Both the position numbers and the translations under genes were made by a program. Of a stretch of DNA of 64,000 nucleotides, positions 48,561 through 62,084 are shown in pieces; position 1 is the first letter of the stretch, and each line of letters starts with the position of its first letter. Source of the stretch: Torymus aiolomorphi (lineage: Eukaryota; Arthropoda; Insecta; Hymenoptera; Torymidae); the NCBI GenBank assembly GCA_036365515.1, contig CM070877.1, forward strand, positions 83,488,522-83,552,521, written 5' to 3'. A model generated the notes under the pieces. It ran no database searches. It was not told where the DNA came from and was given only the letters and a program-made list of their open reading frames with translations.

Positions 48561-51249
48561 TGTATAACTCTGTAGAAGTTTTAGGTCAAAATTTAAGTTC
48601 ATATTTGCGTAAACTTTATTTTTGTCAGATCAATAATTAATTTAATGTAATAATACATTAAGTTTGACAAAGCTGAGTGCCGATAAATTAGCACCGGCAT
48701 TTTTCAAGTAATGAAAGCAAAGTAAATATGTATCTACTTACAATATTTAAAAAACAGAATATGTTAATATCATTGAATTCTTATATCTTAAATATCTTGG
48801 TACATTTTTGTGTTTAAGATAAAATAAACAGTTATTAAAGTTTAAATAAACAATATTCGTTATGTTGTTAAATCACAAAAAGATACTAAAATTACGAAAA
48901 AAACCTAAACTTTTAAGAAAAACTTGAGACCATGTCGTTCAAGCAAAGACAATATCTTTATATTCCTAGCATGTCTGGGAAGAGTTGCGAGGGCGTAGAA
49001 TACCGATGCGTCAACATTACAAAGACCTCTTCAAGGTCGGACGAGAGAGTTTCTTCTCGCAACTTGACAGTGCAAAAGCCCTAAACGCACGATACCATTC
49101 AAAACTATTGGATGTAATTGACTCTTATAACTTTATGTATTGTACTGTTCCAACCACAAAATATTAATTAATAATTAAATTGGTTTACATAACAAATTAT
49201 GCCTCTGCTATTTGTAAGACAGGTTCTGTATTGAAGGAATATCTATATATTAGTAAATATCCTTTCTTTAGTCAAAGGTCAAAGACAAACAATATACGTA
49301 TATATTGCACTCCTGTCTTACGTTTAGCAAGAGCCAAAAGATTACTATTAATAATTATTTCTTTCTATTAATTTCTGGTTGACTGAAAATTAAATGAATC
49401 ATAAGTATCGGGAAAGAGAAAAAGTATGATTCAGTGTGCGGAAGAATCACATTTTATAACTCTCGATAGAAAGTAAGTTTAAATATCAATTTTTAAGTAA
49501 CGTGAATCATGCTTTACTTGAAACTATAATTAATTTTTGAGCAATGAGTTGACTGACTTTTATAACGGAAAAATGACATTTTATCAGAATGAGAAAACCC
49601 TTGTTTCTTTATTTCTAATTAGTTTTTATATTTACTCTTAAATATACTTTTACGTTTTAGAAAATAATATTGATATACGTAGTTACATCTAAATAACGGA
49701 TGTGATCGATAAAGTAATAGAACAAGTTATTTAAATGTTATGTTTAAATTATGTAATTTGTTAAAATTCTGATCGTGAGTTGTAAAATAACATGCAAAAG
49801 TGTGTAATAACAGATTGGAACAGTGCGGAAAGACTTGTGAAGGCCATTGAGCTGCAATCTCACAAATGTTTCTACAAGCTTGTCGATGTGCATTCATTAT
49901 ATTGTTCTTCCTAATACAATAAGGCCGAGTTACCTCGCTTCTACAAAAGTACAAGGACAGAAAGTATCTAAACAACTATTTATTTGTAAAATTGAGCTGT
50001 AAATTTTATTTATCATTTAAATATTATATCAATATATAATATTACGAAGTAAATTTGTTTATAAAAAGCCAGAAATAAATTAAAAATTAAAAAATCGTGT
50101 AATGAATTATATGAAATTCAGTTCCTTCCATCAAATTATAATGTATTAAATTCACAAACTTATTTTACATAATTTCTCTATACCATACTATAGTTATGAA
50201 TTTTGTTTGGTTTTATTTAAAATATTCTTTATATTATATAAACTTTTTATAAAATAATATATTTTTAATTATTATTGATTTATATTAATACATAGTTGAT
50301 AAATTATCGTACAATACTTGTAAACCCAACTTTATAAACAACTTAGTGTATTTTTACTGGACTAATGAGATGAAATCATTATCCAAAATCTGTATTTGGT
50401 AATTATGCACGTAGATATATAAAATTATTGTAAATGACGGCTTTTAAATCATATGATTAAAAAAACTGGTATACTAAATGAAACTCAATTTTTTATTATA
50501 ATATTATTATTCGTGCAATTATTAATATCATACATACAAAAACACTATTCTTCTTTTCGACATTTAATACTTAAAAAAAGTTTTAGGTATTGTATACCCT
50601 ACAGAATTCCCAAATTCTGAATAAAAAAACAATTTTATTTTGAGATTAAATCTTTGTAACAAAAAAATTTTAATAAATTTAAAAACTTAGGATTTATATT
50701 AAAAATATTATGCACATGATATCTTAATTAGTATAAAGCTTTTCTCAGTGAAGAAAAACTCTACGCAGTGCAAAAGTTTTATTTAAATAATGTTTTTTTT
50801 TAGATTATCAACAATATAAAAGCAGTCATACATACAACCTTTAGGGTCAATGAGAAGACCCAGATCTAGTAACCAGCTTTTGACGGCTTCCAAAACTACG
50901 TAATCTTAAGTAAATATTTATGTATCAAATAAATAAATAAAACCAAATTTTAATAAAATATTACAAAATATCAAAATAGACATTAACATTAACTGCAAGT
51001 AATATTCGACAGTACACATTTGATTAATGTTTCTGATACAGATAATTTATTGAGAAAAGTGAACAAAACTATAACAGCAAATACGGAATCAAGATCCCAT
51101 GAGATTCATCGAAGCGTATCACCGCAACTATGCTTGCGCGACACTTTTACGCAAAAACATCAATCAAAAAAGTATCTAATGATGATGAAATAAAAGTACT
51201 AGCGACGTTAGAATATTGAAAATAAAAAAGTATAAATTAATTAACATAC
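48561..51249. other. AT-rich intergenic or intronic sequence
   Basis: Only short AT-rich frames. No repeat unit, splice pattern or RNA gene is convincing. Confidence 0.4.
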
Positions 51250-51384
51250 CATAGCTCCTGTTGTGGAAAAATGTAGCGAGCCAACGCAAGTCCTTTTAAG
51301 AAAAATAAATGCAAACATCAATACCATTAATCTTTTCGAAGTGGTATGAAAATCTATTCTTAAACAACGTATTATTCGCATCAT
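51250..51384 (-). CDS. Candidate first coding exon with signal peptide
   Basis: On the minus strand an ATG-ATG start (51384) opens 45 codons. They have a basic n-region (MMRIIRCLRIDF, KR), a hydrophobic core LMVLMFAFIFL and then CVGSLHFSTTGAM. The frame meets ATG|GTATGT, a good splice donor, at 51250/51249 (phase 0), and stops two codons into the putative intron. This is what the first exon of a secreted or membrane host protein looks like. The rest would lie at lower coordinates beyond an intron containing AT-rich repeats, but I could not find exon 2 in this window. AT-richness makes a chance frame possible. Confidence 0.3.
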
Positions 51385-52208
51385 TTTAAACTTTAAACTT
51401 ATTCAATATTTAAAATCACTGTATTTCATCACTTAAATGCTAAATAGCTTCTTCACACAATTAATTTGCAATTTAAAAAAATTCAACTTATCAAGAAATT
51501 ACAATTTTCACTTTATTTTATTGATTTGCTGTTACATTATTGATTCGTAAGGTGCACAGAAACAAAAGAGTATGTAACGTACTAAATCATGTAAGACACT
51601 TGTCATATATGAAATCGTTGGAACTGAGTGGAAGATTTTTTACAGTTTTATTTCAAAGAAAAATACAAAAAGCGAGGAACAGAGTGCAACGTCGCGTGTT
51701 AACCTACAGCTCGCTGGCAGTCTGACTCACAATCACGTTGAGCCTGACTTTTATTAAGGTCTCCCACCATCGAGGTAATACTGACTGTCCCGCTGTTCTG
51801 GCATTTATTCTCTTGCTCTCATTTTGACTGAACTTCATAAAACATGCTCTAATGTGTCAGATCTACAAAATATTATTTATTTTTCTTCGACAATTTATTT
51901 TACTACTGTAAAATTAAATACTATTATTAACTACACTGCAATATAAAAGCACACATAGCCAAAGGTATTAATTTATCAGTAAAATTTATATTTTGCCTAA
52001 AAAATAAATTAGTTATAAATACGAAAACAAATAACTTAAAAACAATGAAATGAATTTTAGATTATTAATTTCATTTTACCAAAGTTCGAGTCGTAGCTCG
52101 ATAATATAATTAAAAAAACAGTAGGTTAATTACATATGAAATTATATTTGTATTGAATAATTTATAAACAGCAATAACAAAAACTAATGATATAACTGAA
52201 AAAATAAC
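51385..52208. other. Sequence upstream of the candidate exon
   Basis: Mostly AT-rich. A more balanced stretch at 51660-51800 contains GCGAGGAACAGAGTGCAACG and could be a promoter for the minus-strand exon, but no core motif is decisive. Confidence 0.3.
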
Positions 52209-52260
52209 ATATATATATATATATATATATAGATATATATATATATAGATATATATAAAT

Positions 52261-52299
<39 letters not shown>
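52209..52299. repeat. (TA)n microsatellite
   Basis: TA dinucleotides with several GATA and AATA breaks. Confidence 0.95.
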
Positions 52300-52301
<2 letters not shown>

Positions 52302-52845
52302 AACTGTTATGTAGGCGTGTACCGTGTAGGTGTGCATGACTCGCCTGTGGTAAGTATATATAGGTTTAAGTGAATACAATTTTATTCTAAACTGTCTGAG
52401 TACCTCATTGATAAATTACTAGTTGTTTAAAAAAAATTATTTCGAATCTGTAATATTATATAATTTAATAATTAATAGTTATTTTTAGTTTCAAAATTAA
52501 AATTAGTTTAGAAGTTACAAATTATATCTAGTTTTTGAAATAAAACAATACACGTACACGTACGCACACACGCACGCACGCACGCATATAAGCGCACTCA
52601 CTCAAATTATATTTTTGTGATTTTAATAACAATTTTTTGATAGATTTTAATTTTCTTGATGCGGAGGAGAAGCGAAATGTCGTGTACCTTCGTCATTATC
52701 ATATAAGTATTTGACAAAGATCTTGCAAACTATGAAAATTCACAAAACGTGCGATACAAAAACGGAATATCAAACTTTTGAAATATCATGGCACACACTT
52801 CTTGTGGAACTTTGAAACCTTTTGTATTTCCTTTCCTTATGGAAA
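52300..52845. other. AT-rich spacer with short CGCACG tract
   Basis: ACGCACGCACGCACGC at about 52570-52586. Otherwise nothing recognised. Confidence 0.4.
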
Positions 52846-53625
52846 TCGAAAATGTATATAAACGTAGAAAAGTGTAAATTTCTGTAATAAAACGTATATA
52901 AATGTAAATAAGTGTATGTAAAGGTTGTAATTGCCCGAATGGAAATAATAATGTATGAAATTGTAGGAAAACGTATAAAAACGTATAAAAATGAACCTTT
53001 CTATTGGTTTTATTATTTTATTATTGTTTTATTATTTTTATTATTGTTTTATTATTATTATGGTTTTATAATATTGGTTTTTGGACATATTTTATACGGT
53101 TTTATACATTTTTATACAGTTTGATACACTTTCAGACATTTTCTTACAATTCAGAAATTCTTCCATGTCAAGTTTGTAAAAAGGTCGATGTAATAAAACA
53201 TAGGAAACCGCATAAAAATGTATATTTCTGTATATTTCCGTAGATTTTTTAAAATTTATTACATTTTTATACGGTTTTATACATTTTTATCCAGTTTAAT
53301 ACATTTTCATACAAAATTAAAAAAAAATAAATAGAAAAATAAATAAATAAATTATGTTTTTATGTTTATAAAAACATAATTACGTTTTTACGTTTTTTAC
53401 GCTTTATAAATTCTATAAAACGTAAAAAACCGTATGAAATTGTATAAAATCGTTGGAAATTGTAGACAACTGTATTAAAATGTTAGAAATCATATGAAAC
53501 CGTATTAAAACGTATCGAAACGTATAAAGTTGTCCAAAAACCAATGTTTAGATTCGGTTTTATACGTTTTTATAAAGTTTTGTACGGTTGTATACGGTTT
53601 CATACATTTCTTTTTTTCCATACGG
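52846..53625. repeat. Quasi-periodic GTATAAAA/TTTTATAC tract
   Basis: Words such as AACGTATAAAAACGTATAAA (52971-52990) occur at the left end, TTTTATACGGTTTTATACAT in the middle and AAACGTAAAAAACCGTATGA further on. Orientation switches several times. GGTTTTTGGACA at 53073 and TTGTCCAAAAACC at 53531 are inverted partners, suggesting a decayed palindrome. Confidence 0.6.
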
Positions 53626-53735
53626 GTGGAACACGAATTTTCATTTATTTAAATTTATATATGTTTTAATTAGAGCAACTTATGTTCATTTATAAAAATA
53701 TACATTTTATTTTTATATCATAAATGATGGAATGT

Positions 53736-54544
<809 letters not shown>

Positions 54545-54827
54545 ATTTTCCTAAAACTTTTAAATCGTAAAGTCTTAAGTAGCGCAAATTTAAGAAGATG
54601 TAAAAAAATGTAAGTGTATATGAATGTATACAAATGTAACAAATTTCTTTCTAAACTTCTCACTAAACTATATTATCATGAAAATGTCTATAAATGTAAA
54701 AAAAAAGTAAAAAAAAATGAATATAGATGTATATAAGTGTAAAAAATGTTCCAATTGCTATATTTAGCTACATTTATATACATTTATAGCACTGTGTGAT
54801 CTAAATCCGCACTTAATTCACGGCTAG

Positions 54828-54886
54828 CTGTGACTTAAGTAGCCCATTATTACACTGTAAAATAATGAATTTACTTAAGTCACAGG
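54828..54886. repeat. Short hairpin CTGTGACTTAAGTAG
   Basis: CTGTGACTTAAGTAG at the left pairs with ACTTAAGTCACAG at the right, with an AATAATG-containing interior. Confidence 0.7.
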
Positions 54887-55100
54887 CACGTAATTAACGC
54901 CAATTATCTACCAAAACTATTCAAAAATACGATTTTACATATAAGAATGAACAGGAAAAGAAGTAAAACTTCGTTAATAGTTGACAAACCACAAAGAATA
55001 AATAAAAATGATGATAATAAGGCTTGTCTATATTATAGGTTAGTTTCATCTGCTATGGGATAGCAGGCCGCGCGCTTTTTAAATATTCAATATTAAACTG
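54887..55100. other. AT-rich spacer
   Basis: Nothing recognised. Confidence 0.4.
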
Positions 55101-55119
55101 TATGGAAGTTGTAAGTTGA

Positions 55120-55435
55120 ATAAGTGAAAATTTCACTTATTTCATAAGTGAATGCGCTTTTCACTTCAAAATAATTAAATTTCCACTTATTTTATAAGTA
55201 AATGTTCTTTTTAGTTCAAAATAAGTAAATTTCCACTTGTTTTATAAGAAATTCCTCTTTTTTACTTCAAAATAAGTAAATTTTTACATATTTTATAAGT
55301 GAATGCTCCCTTTCACTTCAAAATAAGTGAAAAAGTCACTTTAAAATATGTTCACCATTTTTATTACTTAATAAATAAGTGAAACTTAATCTTGAGAAAA
55401 ATATACTATATAATCTACTTATTTAAAAAGTGAAA
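55120..55435. repeat. Tandem repeats of about 58-60 bp
   Basis: CACTTCAAAATAAGTAAATT followed by TTTATAAGTGAATGYTC recurs about four times between 55150 and 55340, with decayed half-units at the edges. Confidence 0.75.
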
Positions 55436-55617
55436 ATATTATTAATATTTAAGCACTGATTATGCATTTCAATGATCTATTTATTTATCTATTTACTATA
55501 TATTTATTTTCTGATTTGTTTTTTCGTATTTTGCATTTTTTACAATAACTTCGATAGATTATACTTGTATAATAAATTAATTAGTTTGAATTTTCGCATG
55601 GAGTCAAAATTTGTGTC

Positions 55618-55835
55618 GCGTATACATAGAAATTTATGGACCAATTATTTTGCCCAAAGAACTGGACCGAAAACTATCCAAAATCTACCTCTACAAAGAA
55701 TTTTGAAGCGATTAAGTCAATTTTACTCCCGTAATCGTTGGACAAACAAAACTCATTTTTTTCATTTTTCAATGTTTACGTTTTTGTTAATAACAAAAGA
55801 ACCATAATATTTTAATTCTCTTTCAAATGCTACTT
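55618..55835 (+). repeat. Direct repeat flanking the 6.2 kb block, left copy
   Basis: GAAATTTATGGACCAATTAT, CAAAATCTACCTCTACAAAG and TTTTTGTTAATAACAAAAGA recur in the same order at 62085-62455. The right copy is longer by about 130 bp. Confidence 0.8.
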
Positions 55836-55849
55836 CCCACACAGCATGT

Positions 55850-57000
55850 ATTAATTCTGAAAGGATTCTGAAAGAATGCATGAAATAATTTTATTCTTTC
55901 AGAAATCATTCAGTGAAAGGATTCTGTAATAATGCTATGTCCGGGGTATTTTCCTTTCAGAATTAATTCAATGGAATAATTCAAAAATAATTTATAATAT
56001 CATTGCAAAATTTATTCAATAGAAGATTTCTGAAAGGATTCATGGATTATTACCAAAAGGTTACTAAAAGATATTTCAAAATTATTTCCTGAAATAATTC
56101 TGAAAGGAAAATACCCCGGACATAGCATCATTACAGAATCCTTTCACTGAATGATTTCTGAAAGAATCTTTCAGAATCCTTTCAGAATTAATATCACATA
56201 TTATTGCAGAATCCTTTCAATGAAAGATGTCTGAAAGGATTCAGGAATTAATTTTGTGAATTAATTCGAAAATATTATGAAAATATTACTAACAAGAAAT
56301 TTGGAAGACGGATAAATCCCGTATTATTACAGAATCCTTCCAATGAAAGATGTATCAAAGGATTCAGGAATTAATTTGTGAATTAATTCCTGAATCCTTT
56401 CAGACATCTTTCATTGAAAGGATTCTGTAATAATACGTGATTTATACTGTTCAAAATTTCTTTTTAGTAATATTTCCATAATATTTTCGAATTAATTCAC
56501 AAAATTAATTCTTGAATCCTTTCAGACATCTTTCATTGGAAGGATTCTGCAATAATACGTTATTTATACTCTTTGAAATTTCTTTTTAGTAATATTTCCA
56601 TAATATTTTCGAATTAATTCACAAAATTAATTCCTGAATCCTTTCAATGAAAGATGTATGAAAGGATTCAGGAATTAATATTGTGAATTAATTAGAAAAT
56701 ATTATGGAAATATTACTAACAAGAAATTTGAAGAGGATAAATCCCGTATTATTACAGAATCCTTCCAATGAAGGATGTCTGAAAGGATTCAGGAATTAAT
56801 TTTGTGAATTAATTCGAAAATATAATGGAAATATTACTAACAAAAAATTTCGAAGGTTATAAAATCATGTATTATTGCAGAATCCTTTCAATGAAAGATT
56901 TTTGGAAGGATTCAGGAATAAATATTGTGAATTAATTAGAAAATATTTAGTAAATATTACTAACAAATAAATTTCGAAGGGTATATATAATCCCGTATTT
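55850..57000. repeat. Fold-back mosaic of GAAAGGATTC/GAATCCTTTC repeats
   Basis: An inverted pair occurs around GCTATGTCCGGGGTATTTTC (55939) and GAAAATACCCCGGACATAGC (56110). Several direct and inverted copies of a roughly 170 bp unit follow, containing ATTACAGAATCCTTYCAATG, AGGATTCAGGAATTAAT and GGAAATATTACTAACAAGAA (56330-56990). Confidence 0.8.
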
Positions 57001-57128
57001 GAAGGTACATTTTTATAATTTAGAATATTATTTAAATAATATTCTAACTATTTTTACATATATTTACATTGTTAATAATTTTACACTATTTTATCGCAGA
57101 AAAAAACGCAGAAAAATTTTTTACATGA

Positions 57129-57194
57129 TGGAGATTCGAACCCGGGTCGCTTGGGTACTACGCAAATACGCTATCCATTACGCTATCGCCCGCT
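57129..57194 (-). other. tRNA-like (tRNA-derived) fragment
   Basis: On the minus strand GGGCGATAGCGTAATGGATA resembles an A-box region and GGGTTCGAATC (57133-57143) is a B box. T-stem pairing breaks after three base pairs and the D stem does not pair, so this is a tRNA pseudogene or SINE head and not a functional tRNA. Confidence 0.45.
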
Positions 57195-57206
57195 TGTTAG
57201 ATTATT

Positions 57207-58330
57207 TCATTTTTTTCATTATATACTGCAATATGAGTGATACGATACATTAGAAAATTTATTCTTAATATTACTTTATTTTTTAATATTAACTTTGATC
57301 AATTAATTCATAGTTATTTAATACTTTTAGTTTATTAAATATTGTATTAAGTCGATGTGAAATGTGTGTGTATAAAGGGAGCTCTTCCTTACCGACGTTA
57401 TGAGTTCTTACATTTTTTTGATCTTAGATTCAACTTTTGATGAATGAAGCTCTTCACTGCACTCCGTAATTGCATAAATAATACACCTATAAATTTTTCA
57501 GAAATTCTGTTCATTATTTTTCATAAAAAACTGGTAGAAAATTTTTCAACCCGTTTCCTGTAAAATCTATAACGAGCAATAACTTGAAAATTTACACATA
57601 GTGTATTTTTGTCATTATGAAGGGCAATAAAGAGCTCCTTTCCCGAAATTCGATAAAAATAAAAAAATGATAATTGCATATAATGCAGAGATGAATAGAA
57701 TGAGCTCTACCTTACCGACGTTATTATTATTTGTAGTGTTTTCAATTTAGAATCAACTTTTAGAGTCAAAGGCTCTTTACTCTTGGCAGACGTATAAATA
57801 ATATTTCTGTCGATTTTGAGGGGACTTCTAAACATTGTCATACTGAAAGAATACTATTATGAATAATAATAAAAAATATTGCTTATTTTAAGTACCTATA
57901 TTATTCATCTTTAAATGTTTTTTTTTCCTTTTATTTTAAGTTTTTATATTCTTACATTAACTTTTCAAATTAATATTTTTCGCAATTAGTAAATGTTTCA
58001 ATCTATCTTAGTTCACAAAAACGAAAAATTATATACCCCCCACACATTTTAATACGTTCTTTAATAGGATCATACGAATGTAGAAAACAATGGACGACTA
58101 AATCCGATCATTATCCAATCATTTCATTTTTTTCATTATATAGTACAAAATGACTGACAAAATAAATTAGAATATTTATTTCTAATATTTCTTTATTTTT
58201 TAATATTAACTTTGTTTAATTAGTATATACTTATTTAGTAAGTTTTGTTTATTAAATATTGTATTAATTAGGACTTATTTGATTGAAACAAATTCGAATT
58301 AAAAACAAAATAAATACATTATACGATGCC
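57207..58330. repeat. Spacer with duplicated segments
   Basis: A roughly 160 bp stretch starting ATTTCATTTTTTTCATTATA at about 57205 recurs at about 58123. A second pair starting GAGCTCT and containing CCTTACCGACGTTAT lies at 57379 and 57703. No gene. Confidence 0.7.
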
Positions 58331-58354
58331 TCTTATATACGGACGCTGCCCTTT

Positions 58355-61300
58355 TCATGTTGAATACTTGCAATAATTTCTGAACTATTTTATGTTTTCT
58401 TCCAAAAAATCTTTTCAAGGTTCTTTCAGGAAGAATTCGTGTAAATATCTTTTTTGCTATTGTGTTTTAAAAAATTTTATTTTAAAAATCTTTTTCAAAA
58501 GAATTCAAAATTATTTCTTGTATTAATTCACACGAGTTTCCCAGAAGATTTCATGAAATAATTCATGTAAGATTTTTGAATAGATATTGAATTATTTTTG
58601 TGAATGATTAATTTGTATCTTTCTGAAATTATTTCTGAATTATTGCATGAAAGAATACTTGCAATAATTTCGAAATTATTTTATGTATTCTTTCAAAAAA
58701 TCTTTTCAAAGTCCTTTCAGAATTAATTCGTGTAATTATTTTTTTTGCTATTTTGTTTTAAAAAATTTTATTTTAAAAATCTTTTTCAAAAGAATTCAAA
58801 ATTATTTCTTGTATTAATTCAGACGAGTTTCCCAGAAGATTTCATGAAATAATTCATGTAAGATTTTTGAATAGATACTGAATTATTTTTGTGAATGATT
58901 AATTTGTATCTTTCTGAAATTATTTCTGAATTATTGCATGAAAGAATACTTGCAATAATTTCGAAATTATTTTATGTATTCTTTCAAAAAATCTTTTCAA
59001 AGTCCTTTCAGAATTAATTCGTGTAATTATTTTTTTTGCTATTTTGTTTTAAAAAATTTTATTCTAAAAATCTTTTCAAAGTCCTTTCAGAATTAATTCG
59101 TGTAATTATTTTTTTTTTTTGCTATTTTGTTTTAAAAAATTTTATTCTAAAAATCTTTTTCAAAACAATTCAAAATTATTTCTTGTATTAATTCACACGA
59201 GTTTCCCAGAAGATTTCATCAAATAATTCATGTAAGATTTTTGAATAGATACTGAATTATTTTTGTGAATGATTAATTTGTATCTTTCTAAAATTATTTC
59301 TGAATTATTGCATGAAAGAATACTTGTAATAATTTCGAAATTATTTTATGTATTCTTTCAAAAAATCTTTTCAAAGTCCTTTCAGAATTAATTCGTGTAA
59401 TTATTTTTTTTGCTATTTTGTTTTAAAAAATTTTATTCTAAAAATCTTTTTCAAAAGAATTCAAAATTATTTCTTGTATTAATTCACACGAGTTTCCCAG
59501 AAGATTTCATGAAATAATTCATGTAAGATTTTTGAATAGATATTGAATTATTTTTGTGAATGATTAATTTGTATCTTTCTGAAATTATTTCTGAATTATT
59601 GCATGAAAGAATACTTGCAATAATTTCGAAATTATTTTATGTATTCTTTCAAAAAATCTTTTCAAAGTCCTTTCAGAATTAATTCGTGTAATTATTTTTT
59701 TTGCTATTTTGTTTTAAAAAATTTTATTCTAAAAATCTTTTTCAAAAGAATTCAAAATTATTTCTTGTATTAATTCACACGAGTTTCCCAGAAGATTTCA
59801 TGAAATAATTCATGTAAGATTTTTGAATAGATATTGAATTATTTTTGTGAATGATTAATTTGTATCTTTCTAAAATTATTTCTGAATTATTGCATGAAAG
59901 AATACTTGCAATAATTTCGAAATTATTTTATGTATTCTTTCAAAAAATCTTTTCAAAGTCCTTTCAGAATTAATTCGTGTAATTATTTTTTTTGCTATTT
60001 TGTTTTAAAAAATTTTATTTTAAAAATCTTTTTCAAAAGAATTCAAAATTATTTCTTGTATTAATTCAGACGAGTTTCCCAGAAGATTTCATGAAATAAT
60101 TCATGTAAGATTTTTGAATAGATACTGAATTATTTTTGTGAATGATTAATTTGTATCTTTCTGAAATTATTTCTGAATTATTGCATGAAAGAATACTTGC
60201 AATAATTTCGAAATTATTTTATGTATTCTTTCAAAAATCTTTTCAAAGTCCTTTCAGAATTAATTCGTGTAATTATTTTTTTTGCTATTTTGTTTTAAAA
60301 AATTTTATTCTAAAAATCTTTTCAAAGTCCTTTCAGAATTAATTCGTGTAATTATTTTTTTTTGCTATTTTGTTTTAAAAAATTTTATTCTAAAAATCTT
60401 TTTCAAAAGAATTCAAAATTATTTCTTGTATTAATTCACACGAGTTTCCCAGAAGATTTCATCAAATAATTCATGTAAGATTTTTGAATAGATACTGAAT
60501 TATTTTTGTGAATGATTAATTTGTATCTTTCTAAAATTATTTCTGAATTATTGCATGAAAGAATACTTGTAATAATTTCGAAATTATTTTATGTATTCTT
60601 TCAAAAAATCTTTTCAAAGTCCTTTCAGAATTAATTCGTGTAATTATTTTTTTTGCTATTTTGTTTTAAAAATTTTATTCTAAAAATCTTTTTCAAAAGA
60701 ATTCAAAATTATTTCTTGTATTAATTCACACGAGTTTCCCAGAAGATTTCATGAAATAATTCATGTAAGATTTTTGAATAGATATTGAATTATTTTTGTG
60801 AATGATTAATTTGTATCTTTCTGAAATTATTTCTGAATTATTGCATGAAAGAATACTTGCAATAATTTCGAAATTATTTTATGTATTCTTTCAAAAAATC
60901 TTTTCAAAGTCCTTTCAGTATTAATTCGTGAAATTATTTTTTTGCTATTTTGTTTTAAAAAATTTTATTTTAAAAATCTTTTTCAAAAGAATTCAAAATT
61001 ATTTCTTGTATTAATTCACACGAGTTTCCCAGAAGATTTCATGAAATAATTCATGTAAGATTTTTGAATAGATACTGAATTATTTTTGTGAATGATTAAT
61101 TTGTATCTTTCTAAAATTATTTCTGAATTATTGCATGAAAGAATACTTGCAATAATTTCGAAATTATTTTATGTATTCTTTCAAAAAATCTTTTCAAAGT
61201 CCTTTCAGAATTAATTCGTGTAATTATTTTTTTTGCTATTTTGTTTTAAAAAATTTTATTCTAAAAATCTTTTTCAAAAGAATTCAAAATTATTTCTTGT

Positions 61301-61815
61301 ATTAATTCACACGAGTTTCCCAGAAGATTTCATGAAATAATTCATGTAAGATTTTTGAATAGATATTGAATTATTTTTGTGAATGATTAATTTGTATCTT
61401 TCTAAAATTATTTCTGAATTATTGCATGAAAGAATACTTGCAATAATTTCGAAATTATTTTATGTATTCTTTCAAAAAATCTTTTCAAAGTCCTTTCAGA
61501 ATTAATTCGTGTAATTATTTTTTTTGCTATTTTGTTTTAAAAAATTTTATTCTAAAAATCTTTTTCAAAAGAATTCAAAATTATTTCTTGTATTAATTCA
61601 CACGAGTTTCCCAGAAGATTTCATGAAATAATTTATGTAAGATTTTTGAATAGATATTGAATTATTTTTGTGAATGATTAATTTGTATCTTTCTGAAATT
61701 ATTTCTGAATTATTGCATGAAAGAATACTTGCAATAATTTCGAAATTATTTTATGTATTCTTTCAAAAAATCTTTTCAAAGTCCTTTCAGAATTAATTCG
61801 TGTAATTATTTTTTG
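58355..61815 (+). repeat. Satellite array, 291-bp monomer, about 11-12 copies, higher-order structure
   Basis: The landmark GAGTTTCCCAGAAG occurs at 58534, 58825, 59199, 59490, 59781, 60072, 60442, 60732, 61022, 61313 and 61604. The spacing is 290-291 bp except 374 and 370, where a roughly 80 bp internal duplication is present. The long monomers and their marker variants (CAGACGAG before, CATCAAATAA within, TACTTGTAATAA after) recur with a period of four monomers (about 1.24 kb). Confidence 0.95.
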
Positions 61816-62084
61816 GTAACACTTTTTTTATTTTTTTGGAAGATTTTTGTAAGTATTTTGTAAGGATTCCATATATTATTTTAAAAATTAATTTAAAATT
61901 AATTTTTTTTCCTTTTAAAATTCTTTCTAAATCATTTCAATGTATTAATTCATGAATTATTTCATGTAATTATTTCAGTTTTCTTTCATGCTGTATGGGT
62001 TATCCCATTCAGATACATAGAGCGGTTTTCAAGAAATTAAGATTTGGAAAAAAGGTTAAAAAAATTTTAACTTCAAATATCTCT

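Larger units (their letters stand above)
55836..61999. mobile_element. 6.2 kb block with CCCAYACAGCATG inverted ends
   Basis: The left end is CCCACACAGCATG and the right end is the inverse of CCCATACAGCATG. The interior holds fold-back repeats, a tRNA-like piece, duplicated spacers and a long satellite, with no coding frame. No clean target duplication is visible. I treat it as a probable large non-autonomous element or a composite of related ones. Confidence 0.5.

Noticed and set aside
57129..57194. Functional tRNA gene
   Set aside because: The T stem pairs only three base pairs and the D stem does not pair.
58355..61815. Regular 291 bp spacing as a CRISPR array
   Set aside because: Monomers are fully repeated without short repeats and unique spacers, and the context is an animal transposon landscape.
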